Below, one piece after another: positions 21,666-33,705 of a DNA stretch of 64,000 bases. Position 1 is the first letter of the stretch. The number at the start of each line of letters is the position of its first letter. Where the stretch lies: positions 36,547-100,546 of the forward strand of contig JAVXUO010001937.1 of assembly GCA_033065855.1 (NCBI GenBank), written 5' to 3'. A model generated the notes under the pieces. It was not told the DNA's origin, searched no databases, and saw only the letters and a program-made list of their open reading frames with translations. The translations under genes were made by a program, and so were the position numbers. Source of the DNA: Escallonia rubra (lineage: Eukaryota > Streptophyta > Magnoliopsida > Escalloniales > Escalloniaceae).

Positions 21666-22985
21666 ATGGAGTTTGAATCAAAGCTGAGCTTCATGGAGAT
21701 CACCTCACCGTGCCCAAAATCTGCCGTTCATCCAATCAACTATCCCTTTAACAGCCGCAACATCAGCAACACCATTGCTACCTCAAAGAAACCTGCTTTC
21801 AGAATCCATCTTTCATCACAAAAACCCAATCGCAAAACCCTGCAATTAACCAGACCACTCGAGAAGAAGAACAAAACAACAACACCCACCTGCACAAGCT
21901 CCGATATCTTGCGCTTAATAGACGCCCTCGGGTTTCCTGTGCCGATGGACGTTTACGCTTCTCTCGTCAAAGAATGCACTGTTTCTCGTGACCCGGATCT
22001 AGCCATTGAGTTGCATACGCATATTGAGCGTAGCGGAATTCGGCCTCGCTTGTCATTGCTTAACAGGATCTTGTTGATGTACGTTTCATGCGGGTGCATG
22101 GAGCATGCCCGCCAGGTGTTTGATGAAATGTCTATCAAGGATTTGCACTCGTGGGCGGCTATGATTGCTGGATATGCTCACAATAGTGGCTACGAAGAAG
22201 CTGTTGAATTGTTTGTAGAAATGCAATACCACTATTATCATGATATTGACGACATGCTTAAGTTCCCCATGTCTTGGATTTTGGTGTGTATTCTTCAAGC
22301 CTGTGTTCATACGGAGAATATTGCGCTTGGGAGTCAAATACATGGTTGGTTAATTAAGGCGGGTTCATCTAGGGATGTGTTTTTAAGTAGCTCATTGATC
22401 AACTTTTATGGGAAAAATGGATGTTTGGAAGGAGCTGATTTTGTTTTTAATCAAGTATCTCGTCGTAATACTGTAATTTGGACGGCTAGAATTGTGAATA
22501 ACTGTAGGGAAGAGCGTTTTGGCGATGTTATTGATATATACAAGGAGATGGGAAGGGAAGGAGCAAGGAAAAATAGTTTTACGGTTTCTAGTGTTTTAAA
22601 GGCATGTAGGAAGATCGAGGATGGTGGACATTGTGGACGACAGGTTCATGCGGATGCGATAAAATTAGGACTTGTATCCAAAAACTATGTGCAAAGCGTG
22701 TTGGTTGGTATGTATGGGAGATTTGGGTTGGTAACAGATGCGAGGAGGATGTTTGAGATAAATGCTGATGGGAGAAATGCAGCGTGTTGGAGCTCGATGC
22801 TCGCTGGTTATATACGAAATGGGTTCTCTATCGAGGCTATCAAGATTCTGTATGAGATGAATGTGGCTGGCTTGAAACCCCAGGAATCATTGCTCAACGA
22901 AGTTATGTCTGCTTGCGGGAGTAAAAGTATCGAGAACATTAATGGTGGATATGTACATAGAATGAGTATAGCCTCTGGGATTTGA
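21666..22985 (+). CDS. Pentatricopeptide repeat (PPR) protein, single exon, At1g31790-like
   Basis: The intact frame from the first in-frame ATG at 21666 encodes 439 aa; a second Met at 21693 would give 430 aa. The Ser/Lys/Thr-rich N-terminus (about 80 residues) fits an organelle transit peptide. PPR units then repeat to the end. Typical segments are LLNRILLMYVSCGCMEHARQ, VFDEMSIKDLHSWAAMIAGY, SSSLINFYGKNGCLEGADFV and CWSSMLAGYIRNGFSIEAIK. This is the PLS-type pattern, and no E or DYW editing domain follows. PPR proteins bind specific organelle RNAs; the target here is unknown. An upstream ORF (ATG 21637, stop 21685-21687) overlaps the first ATG and could favour the second. The hairpin at 21465-21563 and the retroelement ending at 21312 are close upstream. 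Confidence 0.88.
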   Translation: MEFESKLSFMEITSPCPKSAVHPINYPFNSRNISNTIATSKKPAFRIHLSSQKPNRKTLQLTRPLEKKNKTTTPTCTSSDILRLIDALGFPVPMDVYASLVKECTVSRDPDLAIELHTHIERSGIRPRLSLLNRILLMYVSCGCMEHARQVFDEMSIKDLHSWAAMIAGYAHNSGYEEAVELFVEMQYHYYHDIDDMLKFPMSWILVCILQACVHTENIALGSQIHGWLIKAGSSRDVFLSSSLINFYGKNGCLEGADFVFNQVSRRNTVIWTARIVNNCREERFGDVIDIYKEMGREGARKNSFTVSSVLKACRKIEDGGHCGRQVHADAIKLGLVSKNYVQSVLVGMYGRFGLVTDARRMFEINADGRNAACWSSMLAGYIRNGFSIEAIKILYEMNVAGLKPQESLLNEVMSACGSKSIENINGGYVHRMSIASGI

Positions 22986-23756
22986 AAACAGATGACATTC
23001 TTGTGCTTAGTTTCAGGACTCTTTACAACTAGTCAGGCTCCAACCGTGGAACCTTGCTCCTGAATCTCGCATCTGGCTCCCGTTTCCACCCTAAAACCCA
23101 CCATAGTAGTGATGCTCCCGCTCTGAAACCTCGCACCCGCTTCCACCCACCTTAGTGCAGCTAAGTTCGTAGAATCTCTGGATGTTTTTCTGAACCTTGA
23201 TACTTAAAATTGGCGAAAACAGATCTAAGGAAATGAGAGTACAGAGGGGAGGTCAGAATAAGAAAGCACCCTGTTGCTAGGTGGTCAAAAGTCAGTAAGG
23301 TTCTAGACAGCTTTTGGCTCATGCATTTTTTGCCAAACCCCTTTGAGGGGTAGAAGAGAGTGTGTAAAATCATGTACACAAGTTATAAGATCATCTGTAA
23401 TCTCAGGATACCTTAACCAAGATTGTAAATTACACAAAATCTAGTGAAAAACCTTGTGTTTCTTCAGTTTCTGATGATTTTAAGTCGACATTTACGCCTT
23501 CGTGTAAACCATGTACAGACCATGTTCTAGGTTTTAACTAGAACATGCTTTTCTGGACTAGATTGCTGAGGAGTTGCGATGCCTGAGCGAGCCAACAGCT
23601 GTTAGAAATAGCGTTTCCTGGGCAACAAAGGTTTGATTTATATGTTGGTCGCTTTTCTTCATGTCTAGAGAAATGACATTTCCCAAATTGGCCAAATTCA
23701 GGACCGGACAAGTCTTTTACTACACTTGCTATCATAAAGCTGGTTTATTGCAACGT
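22986..23756. other. PPR 3' flank, no supported gene
   Basis: The sequence includes a C-rich segment (about 23035-23155) with repeated CTCGCA(C/T)C motifs. Two minus-strand frames of 65-72 codons have no recognisable similarity. Nothing else was identified. Confidence 0.6.
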
Positions 23757-25160
23757 CAATATGTTGGATTGTACGGTGTTCATAACACGTAGCGGAAGGC
23801 TTAAAAGCAATCCACCTTCAATTTAGAATACCTGAAAGCAAGTTCTTGATGTAGAAAAATTTCTTCAAATATACGAAGATTCTATGTGTATTCAAATCGA
23901 GTCCAATCCTTACTATCAATCCCTTGAAAAATAGAACATTCAGAGAACTTGAAGAAATTTTCCTCTTATTTCTCTTTAGATATTGACAACATATCTTGTC
24001 AATATATTTATTTCCTATTCTAAATAGGAAATCCTCAAATTGTCTCCGACGTTTATTATATTCTTGGTACTAGCTAAGAATATAATAATATTTCATTTGA
24101 ATCAATAATATACTTATTTTGATAAAATTAAATTCACCAATTTAATCATCAAATAATAAATTAAATGATCGATTAGCCAAAAAATGAACACTCGTTAGTG
24201 TACGACCCCATAAGTTCAGTACTAAGCCAGTAGTAGATTAGTCGAACTAATTTACCAATCAAGATTAGCGTCTAGCAACACTCCTTAACGACCGGATACT
24301 ATGAAGTAATATCTTTCACTCTTAAGAATAATAATATATTATTTCCTTCCATGTTTACAGCTCAAGGTTAACCCTAAGATATGATTTAACAGTCAAACCC
24401 CCATAAGTCATCGACTATATTTCAAGTCAATTATAATCGACTAGTGAATGACTTAAGAAACCCATCTTCTTCATTCATTTGTTTGCCTTGGTTAATGTCT
24501 TAATTTAGTCAGTATGATTAATGTGATCATAGAGCTCAAACTCATTACCAATAGTTGATGGATTCCATATCATTAATTCTACAAGTGTTTAGTTATACCC
24601 AACACCCATTCAACTAGCACCCTTGGGCATTAGGTGTTTGAAATCAGAGTACGACAAACAATTTGGTAATTACTATGATGATCTCAGGTCAAAGAGAACT
24701 CTTACACCATGTTCCTCATGAGAATATCCTATTGACAGTTTAATGGTAATATTAACCATTAGGAATTCTCAATTGAGTCGTTTCGATGATCATGTCTACA
24801 TATGCATCATTTATATATGTAATTTAGTATATGAGATCAACTAATCTCCATCCTACAGAGACCATCATATATATTGATCTATTCGGATCATCAAGGTCCC
24901 ATTCTTAATGAGCTTATGATCAAGAATAATTTAGTAAATGAGATCAACTAATCTCCATCCTATAGAGACCATCATATATTTTGATCTATTCGGATCATCA
25001 AGGTCCTATTCTTAATGAGCTTATGATAAAAAATAATTTAGTTTAAATAGTAAAAGACTTGACTCTTATTATCATGATCTTTATCATGATGACAAGTTTC
25101 TAAATTAATCAAGGACCTTATCATGTTAATCAAATTGTCAAACAATAAATATGATAAAGA
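23757..25160. repeat. Probable solo LTR or LTR fragment (Copia-like), AT-rich, orientation uncertain
   Basis: The block begins TGTTGGATTGTACGGTGTTC with an ACACGTAGCGGAAG motif shortly after. It has the AT-rich, gene-free character of long plant Copia LTRs and contains the 107-bp tandem duplication at 24821-25034. I could not find a partner LTR, primer-binding site or target duplication, so the borders and class are inferred from general appearance. Confidence 0.4.
24821..25034. repeat. Tandem duplication, period 107 bp, two copies
   Basis: AATTTAGTATATGAGATCAA at 24821 recurs as AATTTAGTAAATGAGATCAA at 24928. The following 90 bases are nearly identical and include CTATTCGGATCATCAAGGTC. It lies inside the LTR-like block. 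Confidence 0.92.
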
Positions 25161-25199
25161 AATAATGAATGCTTTTAGTAATCAAAACATATTAACTAC

Positions 25200-25648
25200 T
25201 AATATGGCTAAATATGCCCACCCTACCAGATGATGACACGTGGCGAGATTGACTTATAGTTAACAGTGGGCCCCGTATCTGAGAGGAACTCTACTAAAGA
25301 AGTCAAAGTCCTAAAAGAACACTGATGCTATCAAGAAGAGTGGGTGACGTGATCCATAAGGATCCTAGCATGATCTTAGTTGATCTCTAGACCTATCTGG
25401 TAGGAGTTGCAAGGCAATTGGGACTCTGGAAGCTAAGTATATATCAAGGGGATTGCCCCAGGTACGCGGACAAGTACACACACACACACGCACGCACACC
25501 TTGTGCATTTCTGCCATTCAGAGTTCTACCCCTGTAGCAGTGTTCAGATTTTAGCATCGGAGCTTCCTCCGCTGAAACATCCTTTGTGTTCTATTTTGCA
25601 TGTCCATTCCCGGTCGTGATTCCCAATCAAGATTCTAGTAGCAACATT
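25200..25648 (+). repeat. Probable 5' LTR of a Ty3/gypsy-like element
   Basis: The sequence from about 25231 (TGATGACACGTGGCGAG) to 25648 precedes TTTTGGCGCCATTCGTGGGA. That resembles the tRNA primer-binding region (TGGCGCC...) placed directly after many plant 5' LTRs. TATATA lies at about 25439. An (AC)n run is at 25478-25498. The exact start and the 3' partner LTR were not found. Confidence 0.55.
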
Positions 25649-25926
25649 TTGGCGCCATTCGTGGGACTGATAGGGAACACGGCCATAGAATCGTCTTCCA
25701 ACATATCTCCAGTCAGTCGCTCGATTCGTAATCGACGAGCGCGATCTAGCGGCTCTCGCCGAGAGAACCAGCGTTCGACACCATCTGATTGGTATGCCGA
25801 CGGCGACCATGTCAATGTAACCTCTATTACACCGCAGACAAGTGACGATTCTAAGGGAAGTCGTTCCCAACCCCTACACTAAAAAGGGGAGACCTTCGTC
25901 ACCACCTCAGCCGAAAACTTTTCAAA

Positions 25927-27018
25927 ATGTCGAACGCGAATCTGACGAAAGAGATTCATGAGCTTAAAGATGTGGTTAACACTTTACAAAGGACACTTGA
26001 AGTCGTGGCTCCTATGGATTCTACCAACCAGACTCATTTAGATACGAGCGACCTCCGTCTCAGACTGACCTCAAGGTCGAGTTATGACCGGAAGTACAGA
26101 TCAGAGGCTGATCCCAGCTATCGGCCAAAAAAGGAGATCGAGGAGCATGTTACGAGAAACGGTTCATGTTTTCGGCGGGAGGCATCAATGGGGGACAACA
26201 CATATTCGTCCCCCATTCCAGGCAGCGAATCTCGTGGTTGACACCATGCAGGAAGGGACGACGTCCCCAAGGACGGACTCATCACGAGACACGGGAAGTA
26301 CGCCCCCAAGGACGAACTTTTCGTAAAACCATCTCCGAACCCCGCCCAACGGGATTTCTCCCCCAAGGGGGGATTCTGGATACCCCTTATTCGAGGCAAT
26401 TGAGAAGGCGAAGCTACCTCCCAATTTCTGGATGCCGTAGTGTGACTTGTATGATGGAAGTGGCGACCCCGGAGAACACGTTTACCAGTTCCAGATGAAC
26501 ATGCTGCTCCTCCAAGTTTCTGACGCTGTCATGTGCCGCGCCTTTCCGACCACCTTGAGAAAGGCTGCGCATGCGTGGTTCAAATCCCTGCGGTTCAGGT
26601 CTATTCACTCCTTTGCTAAACTTTCTAATATGTTTCAGAAGCACTTTGTGAGCAGCCGCAACAGAAGAAAGAACTCTGCAAGCCTTCTCAACATGGTGCA
26701 TGAGAGGAATGAGTCTTTGTCACATTATTTGGACGGTTCAACGCAGCGACGTTAGAGATTGACAATCTGGATGAGTCAGTGAAATACACCACTTTTCTAC
26801 GCGGTCTTCGACCCACTTCCAAATTTGCGTTTGCGGTTAACAAAAGTCCCTATGGGAACATAAGTGCACTGTTGGATAAAGCCAACAAATACAAACATCG
26901 AAATGATAACGGGCAAGAACATCGAGAAATTCTAAGCGTTCGAGGCGAGACGAACGACGCCCCAGAAAGGAAGTTCAAAAAAGATGGTGTCAAGGCTTGC
27001 AAAACAAAATGGATTTAA
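25927..27018 (+). pseudogene. Decayed gag of a Ty3/gypsy-like retrotransposon
   Basis: Frame 25927-26241 encodes an N-terminal gag-like region with a short helical start. Frame 26447-26755 encodes the core, with YDGSGDPGEHVYQFQMNMLL, AFPTTLRKAAHAWFKSL and FQKHFVSSRN; this is the plant retrotransposon gag family. Frame 26779-27018 continues it (YTTFLRGLRPTSKFAFAV). These pieces lie in different frames and stops interrupt them, so the gene is broken. No protease, reverse transcriptase or integrase follows, and the element ends or is truncated near 27020. It lies downstream of the LTR-like block at 25200-25648. Confidence 0.8.
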
Positions 27019-29260
27019 TTGCATGATCATAGCTTTTCCTTACACGACTTTGAGGAATCAAGATGTTGGGCATATCAAGTGTCACCCGATTTAGTTCCTT
27101 TTGCAGCATTATTTATTTTCTTGAGAGGACAATCTATCTGGCATTGGTTGCATTGTAAGATACAAAGAAGTTCGTTCAATGATTCTTGTATATTTTCGTT
27201 GGTTCCGCGTACCGGTAATTAATTGTGTAACTCAGGAGTTAGCGAGATTTGCACGAAACGTAATAAAGTTTGAACGAAAGATATGCCATAAAATATTATG
27301 CCTGTCATCCAGAAAAGATTTGTAACCCTCGACATTCTAATAAAAAAAAAAAACCGTCTCTCTTTGGTTAAAAGAAAAAAAGCACATTATCTATCAGCTA
27401 TTTTTTGCTATCCATATGCTATTGACGACATATTATCCACTTGTTGCTTCCTGATATCTGCATTATTTATGGTCTCATTCACCATGGAATGAAATCTAAT
27501 GAAGTGATGCCGACCAGAAATCTATAATCCAAATAAAAAATAGTAAGAAGAAAACTATATATATGGATGCAAAAATGGTTCAATGCCAGTCTCTTTCCGG
27601 TCATTGTTTTGACCTTGTCCTGTGCATGGAGATACAATTACACATGGCGTCAGTACGTGGTATCACCTCTCAATTTGGAGAGGACATAGTTGTGGACAAT
27701 ATCATGATCAATTCATTTTTATTTCAAATGTGATTTGAAAATACGTTTCGTTCAAATACGTGATTCAAAATAACATTTTTACAGTTTGAAATTATGATTT
27801 TAAAACTATGTTTTTCAAAACTATCATACACCAATAAATGGGGTTTCAAAATACAACATGTGAATAAATAAGTTATAAAATGATAGTATTACTGGCAAAA
27901 CTTCCGTACATTCTTGATCGAGCAAGGTACATTCTCCGCAACTTATAAATTTCATCTATCGGCATATTTCTTACAAGAATGTCGTAAAGGGGGCAAAAAT
28001 TTGACACCAAAGTGAATAGCATGGCAAGACAAATTTTGCTTATTCAAATAGTGATATTTTTGCAGACACCTTAAGCGGTGCCAAACCTACCTAGACGGTT
28101 TGCAGAAAACACATTTGTATTAAATGGATTACGGAATCAGAATTTTGTTCAGTGAAATTCAAGACAACTTTGTAGGGGGCCATGATGTAAACTTGAAGAT
28201 AGAATAATGAGGTTCATCAATGGGGTGGTCCCAAAACTCAATTATGAATTGAAAATTATCACGAATGTATGGACCTAAGAGATGTTCCTCCTACCTCACA
28301 TTTTGCCAAAAGATCTACAGGAGTGGGTAGCATATACATGTGTCAATCCAGTCTCCTTTGTACGGTTTCCAGTGAGGAGTGCAAGTCATACTCATAGCAA
28401 GGTCGAGTCCTTATCCATCTCCAAACTTTTTAGAGGCTAAAGATGTTGCTTGCCCGACAATCTTGAGAGTAACGGTGATAGATACGACGCGTATCGAACA
28501 AGCGAGATTTAATGAAACATAATTTTTTTCAGATAATCTGTAATTAAAGTTTTATCCGTTAGTTATGCCACGACATATTTATGGCCCGTTCATTCAAACA
28601 TTCGTTGCTTACACGATAATATTTGAAAAATTATAGCTACAAGCGGCAAATAACAATTCACTCTTGAATTTAGTAATTCACCCCATCATTTCTTACATGA
28701 ACAGTGAGATCGAAATGGACTAGGTTTATTTTGGATGTGGGTCTGCTTAATTAACATGAAAGGAACGGAATAATTAGCGACGCATCCACATTATTATAGT
28801 GATAATGATATCTCTGGCACCTCTTTGGAACTTCAGGGGAACTTTATCCACTCGATGGACCACCATAACGCGGAGGTGCACTGGCTGAAAAGGTAATATC
28901 TAGCTTTACGCAAGCATATGCTTGTTCAAGCTTATTCTGTTGAGCAACATTTTAGCAAGTGAAATAGCAAAATATGTTGCAAAAAACAGGCTTTATCGAC
29001 TAATATATTTCTCGCTTTGAACAAAATTGTCATTGGGTCTTGAAGGGAAAAAAATGGAAGTTATGCATTCTTATCTACAATTAACAATATATGTTGCAGA
29101 ATGTATGGCAATTATTACCTTATCGTCAGAACTTTTCCTTTCAAGAGAAAATATCACATATATAAATGTCGGAGGAGCATCATTCTGCAACAAATATGGC
29201 TCTCAAAAAAAGAAAAAAAAGAAAAAGGAATAACAATAATAAAAAAAGGTCAGGGAATCA
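27019..29260. other. Intergenic DNA, no supported gene
   Basis: AT-rich sequence with short frames of 64-68 codons only. Segments such as 28300-28440 are less AT-rich but matched nothing I recognise. No inverted repeat with a target duplication was found. Confidence 0.6.
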
Positions 29261-29268
29261 TAGTTAGT

Positions 29269-29765
29269 AAAGGCGCGTCTAAGCACAAGGTACTGCCAGG
29301 TGCATGGTTAGTGCCTCGCCTAGCCATAGGACAGAACCATCGAAAACATCCTTGTCTTGTGCACTTAGGCACTACGACTGCTCTAGGTGCGCTTTATCTT
29401 TTCATTTGGACCACATGGTTTTAATGAGTTTTTCAAGGTGGACTACAAAGAAGAGTTAAGTGCGTCAACTCACTTTTAATATATCCGACTTCTGAAATTC
29501 GAGAGACATGTAAAAGAATTGATATTACATCTTGGACAAGTGAATTATTGAATTACTGAATCTTGATAGGAAGTTGCTACACTATGAGATGCCATAATTT
29601 ATGACTTTGATGCATTACATTGTTGGATTTGATGCTATAGGAATTAGTTTGTATATTTTGTACTAAGAGCCTTGCTTCAATTAGGTGCGCTCCTACGCCT
29701 TACGCCTTACGCCTTACGCCTCGTGCTTAGGCTCCAGAATTCACCTTATGTGCCTGTAGGCCTTT
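29269..29765. mobile_element. hAT-like non-autonomous remnant with GGCGC/GCGCC subterminal repeats
   Basis: The left end AAAGGCGCGTCTAAGCAC and the right end (GTGCCTGTAGGCCTTT) are inverted relatives. TACGCCT repeats (29693-29720) lie near the right end. This resembles plant hAT elements whose ends are built of AGGCGC motifs. No clean 8-bp duplication was seen. A relative lies at 36941-37620. Confidence 0.45.
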
Positions 29766-29891
29766 AATAATAATGCAGCGGACCCTTTTCATCATCATAC
29801 ACGATTACAGTGGTTCAAGTTTTTTCTCTTTTACTAATTGAAACTACACGCCAGTTTTTCTTAGAAAATTATTTCCATTTCCCCGCCAATG

Positions 29892-30411
29892 TAGGGGAAA
29901 TGGCAAATGAACCCCCTCATGTATTTCGGGTTTGTGGGTTGACCCCCTCAGATATTAATCTTGACAACTGACCACTCTCGTCTATTGATAATTGTAACCC
30001 TAATAAATGTGAACATATAATTCCAAAAATACCCTTAACTTTCACTAAAATGCCAAGTTTTCTATATAAAAAAAAACAACAACTAAGAACCAACACTCCC
30101 TTCCAACCACCCTGTCGCTGCCAATGGAAACACTACCTCCTTCCCTTCCTCCACCTCCATTGTTGCCAATCGAACCACTACCCCTTCCCACTGCCCTCCT
30201 TGTTGCCGACGTCATTGAGGAAGAAAAAGACAAATAATGAGAGATAGGAGGGACAATTGTGTCTTTTTACAGGCCAACTTTGACCAAAACTTGTCAGTTG
30301 TCCTCAATTACACTAAATTGATAAATACGCGGGTCAATTGTTAAAATTAATACCCGATGAAGTCGACTCGCAAACAAAAAATACATGAGGGTGGCCATTT
30401 GTCATTTTCCC
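29892..30411. mobile_element. MULE-like element with ~120-bp terminal inverted repeats
   Basis: The left end GGGGAAATGGCAAATGAACC matches the reverse complement of the right end, which starts GGGAAAATGACAAATGGCCA. Both then share CCCTCATGTATTT and, further in, AACTGACCACTC-like sequence. The flanks GCCAATGTA and GCCACATAC are only a partial 9-bp duplication. The interior has short frames without family resemblance. Confidence 0.65.
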
Positions 30412-31440
30412 GCCACATACTTGAACTGCACGTAAATGACATAAATGTTTCAGGGATGTAAATTAGCATAACAAGTTGTAAGCATGAAGATCGCAGAGGA
30501 TAATTAGGCATAACAATTAAATCAGGAAAGGAAAAAAACTAATTTGATATTTCCTATTATACAATACGAGAGAGACATTCTCATAAGATGAGTAAAAGTT
30601 TGGTCGTACAATTAAGAAAAATTAAGCGAAATAATAGGTGTTGGCATTAAATTTATGGTGCACATCGAACATCGTCTTGGATTGAACCATCTTAAGTGAT
30701 ATACTGAAGTTTGAACACATATTATAACAATTAATTCATTAGCCTCTAGTATCTTTTTAGGAAGATATAAATCCATTTTGAGATAAATGTCTATACAGTC
30801 CCTAGACTATAGCCGTTTCACTACTTTAGTTCCTCAATTATTATTTTAGCCGCTATGTTTTTTTTTAGCTTCAAACCATTTGCCATACAAGTCTTCTTTC
30901 ACCGTTTTTTTTCCTTCAAATTTCCTTTTTTGTGGTCCCCATAGTAGGGGCACAAAATCTTTCCTAGCCCGTATGTTTCCCTAGATTTCAGAAGATCTAT
31001 GAAAAATATTTTTGCATTTATTTGTAAGAGAGAGAAAGTATAGGAATATGAGTAAATAGAGATTAGGGTCCCAAATTTTGTTGGTGAGATTCGGGCTTGA
31101 AGTGGGACTGGAATCAATGCCAGACTTTAGATTATCGTAGCTTAATTGCATTAGAACCTTAATTTTTATTAGGGTTTCAATTAGTACCAAATCGAAATAA
31201 GGGTTAAAATTGAGAACAATGAGTTAAAAGGTGAGGCCAAGGGGGCAAAGATGGACAACTCAAAGTTTTGTGGTAAGTCTCCTTACTTTATCTGACCTTT
31301 TCCCTAAACAATTTGACCAATTGTATTCCACATATGACATAATATAGTGGTTCCCTTTTTGTCTGATTGTTTTTCTATATTTTATAGTTAGCTTGATTCA
31401 ATATGGTTGGCGCTTGATTTATGTCCTTCGTTGGGTGGCT
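30412..31440. other. AT-rich intergenic DNA, no supported gene
   Basis: Two overlapping minus-strand frames (72 and 69 codons) show no similarity that I recognise. The segment leads into the decayed MULE transposase that becomes recognisable from about 31476. Confidence 0.55.
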
Positions 31441-32473
31441 GATCACTATGACATTTTTATACTGGTTACTTTTCTATGTGTGAGGTAGTTTCAATAGTAG
31501 CGGAAGGGTATAAGTGGAGATGCTTATTTTATCGTAGAGTTCCTGTGATGGATCTAGACGAGGGTTTGAGATGTTTGAGAAATGATTCAGATTTTATGAA
31601 TTTATTGTCTTTAGTTGGTTTCAATACCATAATAGAGGTTTACGCGAATTTTGAGCATACAACAGTGGGTGACAATGGTACATGGTTCATACTAGGTGGT
31701 GGTGAAAAAGTTGGTCTTCCATTTGTGTTATCTCAGGATGTATTACAGTCAGATTGAGGGAATGATAGTTGATGCCAAGAAAATGGGTTCGTACCTACGT
31801 GGAGGTGCCATAAAGGATGCAGTCCGAGTCAGCTGCCAGATGTACAAAGTGAGGGACAATTAGGGTGGAGTAAGGGCAGAGAGCAAAGCTTCTCAGATAG
31901 GTCGTGAAGAGTGACAGTGTCATGGAGACAAGGTTGAGATGAACAGGGCCGACAATTGACAGTCCAGGCTAAGGTTCGTATCGGGGTCCAATGTCATGGT
32001 CGATGTTATGTCCAATGTCACAGTCCATTTGTGTTTCTCTCTCTAGAATTCAAGAGCTCTGGATTCTAGAGTGAGAAAATGCTCTATGTCAAATGAGAGA
32101 AATTCTATCCAACATGAATTCCAAAGTTCACTATTTATAGGCAAAAGTATGCCTGTGTCATCCATTGACACATGTCATCCCCTGGGAGTGACGCGTCACC
32201 AGGGGGTCAAAAAAAAAATAGGTGCCCCGTTGGACTGTCGGTTCCCATATTTGCCCTGCCTGCCTCACGCAGCATCGACATGATCAGAATAAGCCCTTGT
32301 CCTAGCCACCGTTCCAAGCCCTTACTGAATCCCATAGGGGTACGTCAAGGGATGTGGAGAGAACCTGACAGCGGTGAGGGAGCCCTGTGCCAAACTGCCA
32401 GGCGAACTAGGTGCGATTCCCTCCAAAGACTTACTCCCGTCTCGGAGTGACTCGGAGGTCATCGTCCTGGGGG

Positions 32474-32947
32474 CGTTGACAATCATCGGTAACGTGAGTG
32501 GACGTGTTCGCAGCTCTGACATGCCTAGTGTCATGCAAGCCGCCCCAGGCGGAGATAACTTATGTGGTGGTGATCCTATCCCGCTGTGAAGGGTCCTCAT
32601 GCTGGAGCACTACGAGCGGAGCCCCTCGAAATGCTGCACACTCCGGAGAGTGGGTCAAAGCATGTTCTAAGTCCACGGCTGTGGTGCATGGTGTGATGAA
32701 CAAGTGTGGGTGTCGATGATCACCGGTAACATGAGTACGACGTGGTCACAGCTCATGCGTGCTTACATCATGCGAGCCATCCCAGGCAAAGATAACTTCT
32801 GTGGTAGTGAGCATATCCCGCTATGAAGGGTCCTCATGCTAGAGCACTGCGAGCGGAGCCCTTCGGAATGCTGCACACTCCGAAGAGTGGGTCGAAGCAT
32901 GTTCCACATCCACGGCAGGGGCGCATGGTGCAGTGAAGGAGTGTGGT
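32474..32947. repeat. Tandem duplication, period ~237 bp, two diverged copies
   Basis: CATCGGTAACGTGAG near 32484 matches CACCGGTAACATGAG near 32721. The copies continue to correspond through ATCCCGCTGTGAAGGGTCCT, AATGCTGCACACTCCG and GTCCACGGC, with scattered substitutions, many of them C/T or G/A. Confidence 0.85.
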
Positions 32948-32966
32948 GCCTGGGGGAATGTAACTT

Positions 32967-33068
32967 GATTGTGGTGCACGGGCGCGGTTCCAACGACATG
33001 AGACATGATTGTGGCGCACGGGCGCGGTTCCAACAACACGAGACATGATTGTGGTGCATGGGTGCAAG
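32967..33068. repeat. 40-bp tandem repeat, 2.5 copies
   Basis: Units start at GATTGTGGTGCACGGGCGC (32967), GATTGTGGCGCACGGGCGC (33007) and GATTGTGGTGCATGGGTGC (33047, partial). Confidence 0.9.
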
Positions 33069-33480
33069 CGACGGCTATTGCGGAGGTGGGTGTCATGCCG
33101 GAGGCATGTGACGTATGAGTGGCGCATGGGCGGGAGTGACTTCCATCATGGAGATGGCATATGGGTGCACGTCGAGTGTCCCAGAGACAGCGGGCGTTGA
33201 GTGTCCCAGAGACGGCGCACGAGCCGAGTGTTAATGTTGCACAAAAATGGTGAATGCAATCTCTGGTAATGAAGGAAGTTAGAAATGAGAGTACACGGCC
33301 GCCAAAGAAAGACCTTTTGGAGATGGCGTGCGAGCACGGGGGACGGGTGTCGCGAAGACGGCGCGCGTGCGATGATGGGCGATGCGGTGTTTGGCTGAGT
33401 GTAAAAGGGGGTGTGCACTAATGGGTGAGTGAGAAGGCTAGGGAAAGGGAATACGTTGACCACTAATGAGGAAAGGAGGT

Positions 33481-33705
33481 CGACCCTCAGAGAGGGAATG
33501 CGGCCAACCCCCCAAGGGGAAAAACAGCCGATCCTCTTTAAGGGAAGGCAGCCGACCCCCAAGGGGGAAGGCGACCAATCCTCTTTGAGGGAAGGCAGCT
33601 GACCCTCCTTGAGGGAAGGTGGCTGACCCCCAAGGGGAAAAGCCCCTCCAATCCTCTTTGAGGGAAGGTGGCCGACCCCCCCAAAGGGGGGAGGCATGCC
33701 AACGA
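33481..33705. repeat. ~24-bp minisatellite of small hairpin units
   Basis: About nine units alternate between forms of CCTCTTTGAGGGAAGG and CCCCCAAGGGG. Each unit is self-complementary (CCTC..GAGG or CCCCC..GGGGG). The multiple-of-three period keeps frames open on both strands; the minus-strand frame repeats a PPSLKED-like motif and is treated as a repeat artefact. Confidence 0.85.

Noticed and set aside
32172-32600. Open frames of 71-92 codons on both strands
   Set aside because: They lie within the GC-rich LTR-like block and its tandem duplication; no domain was found.
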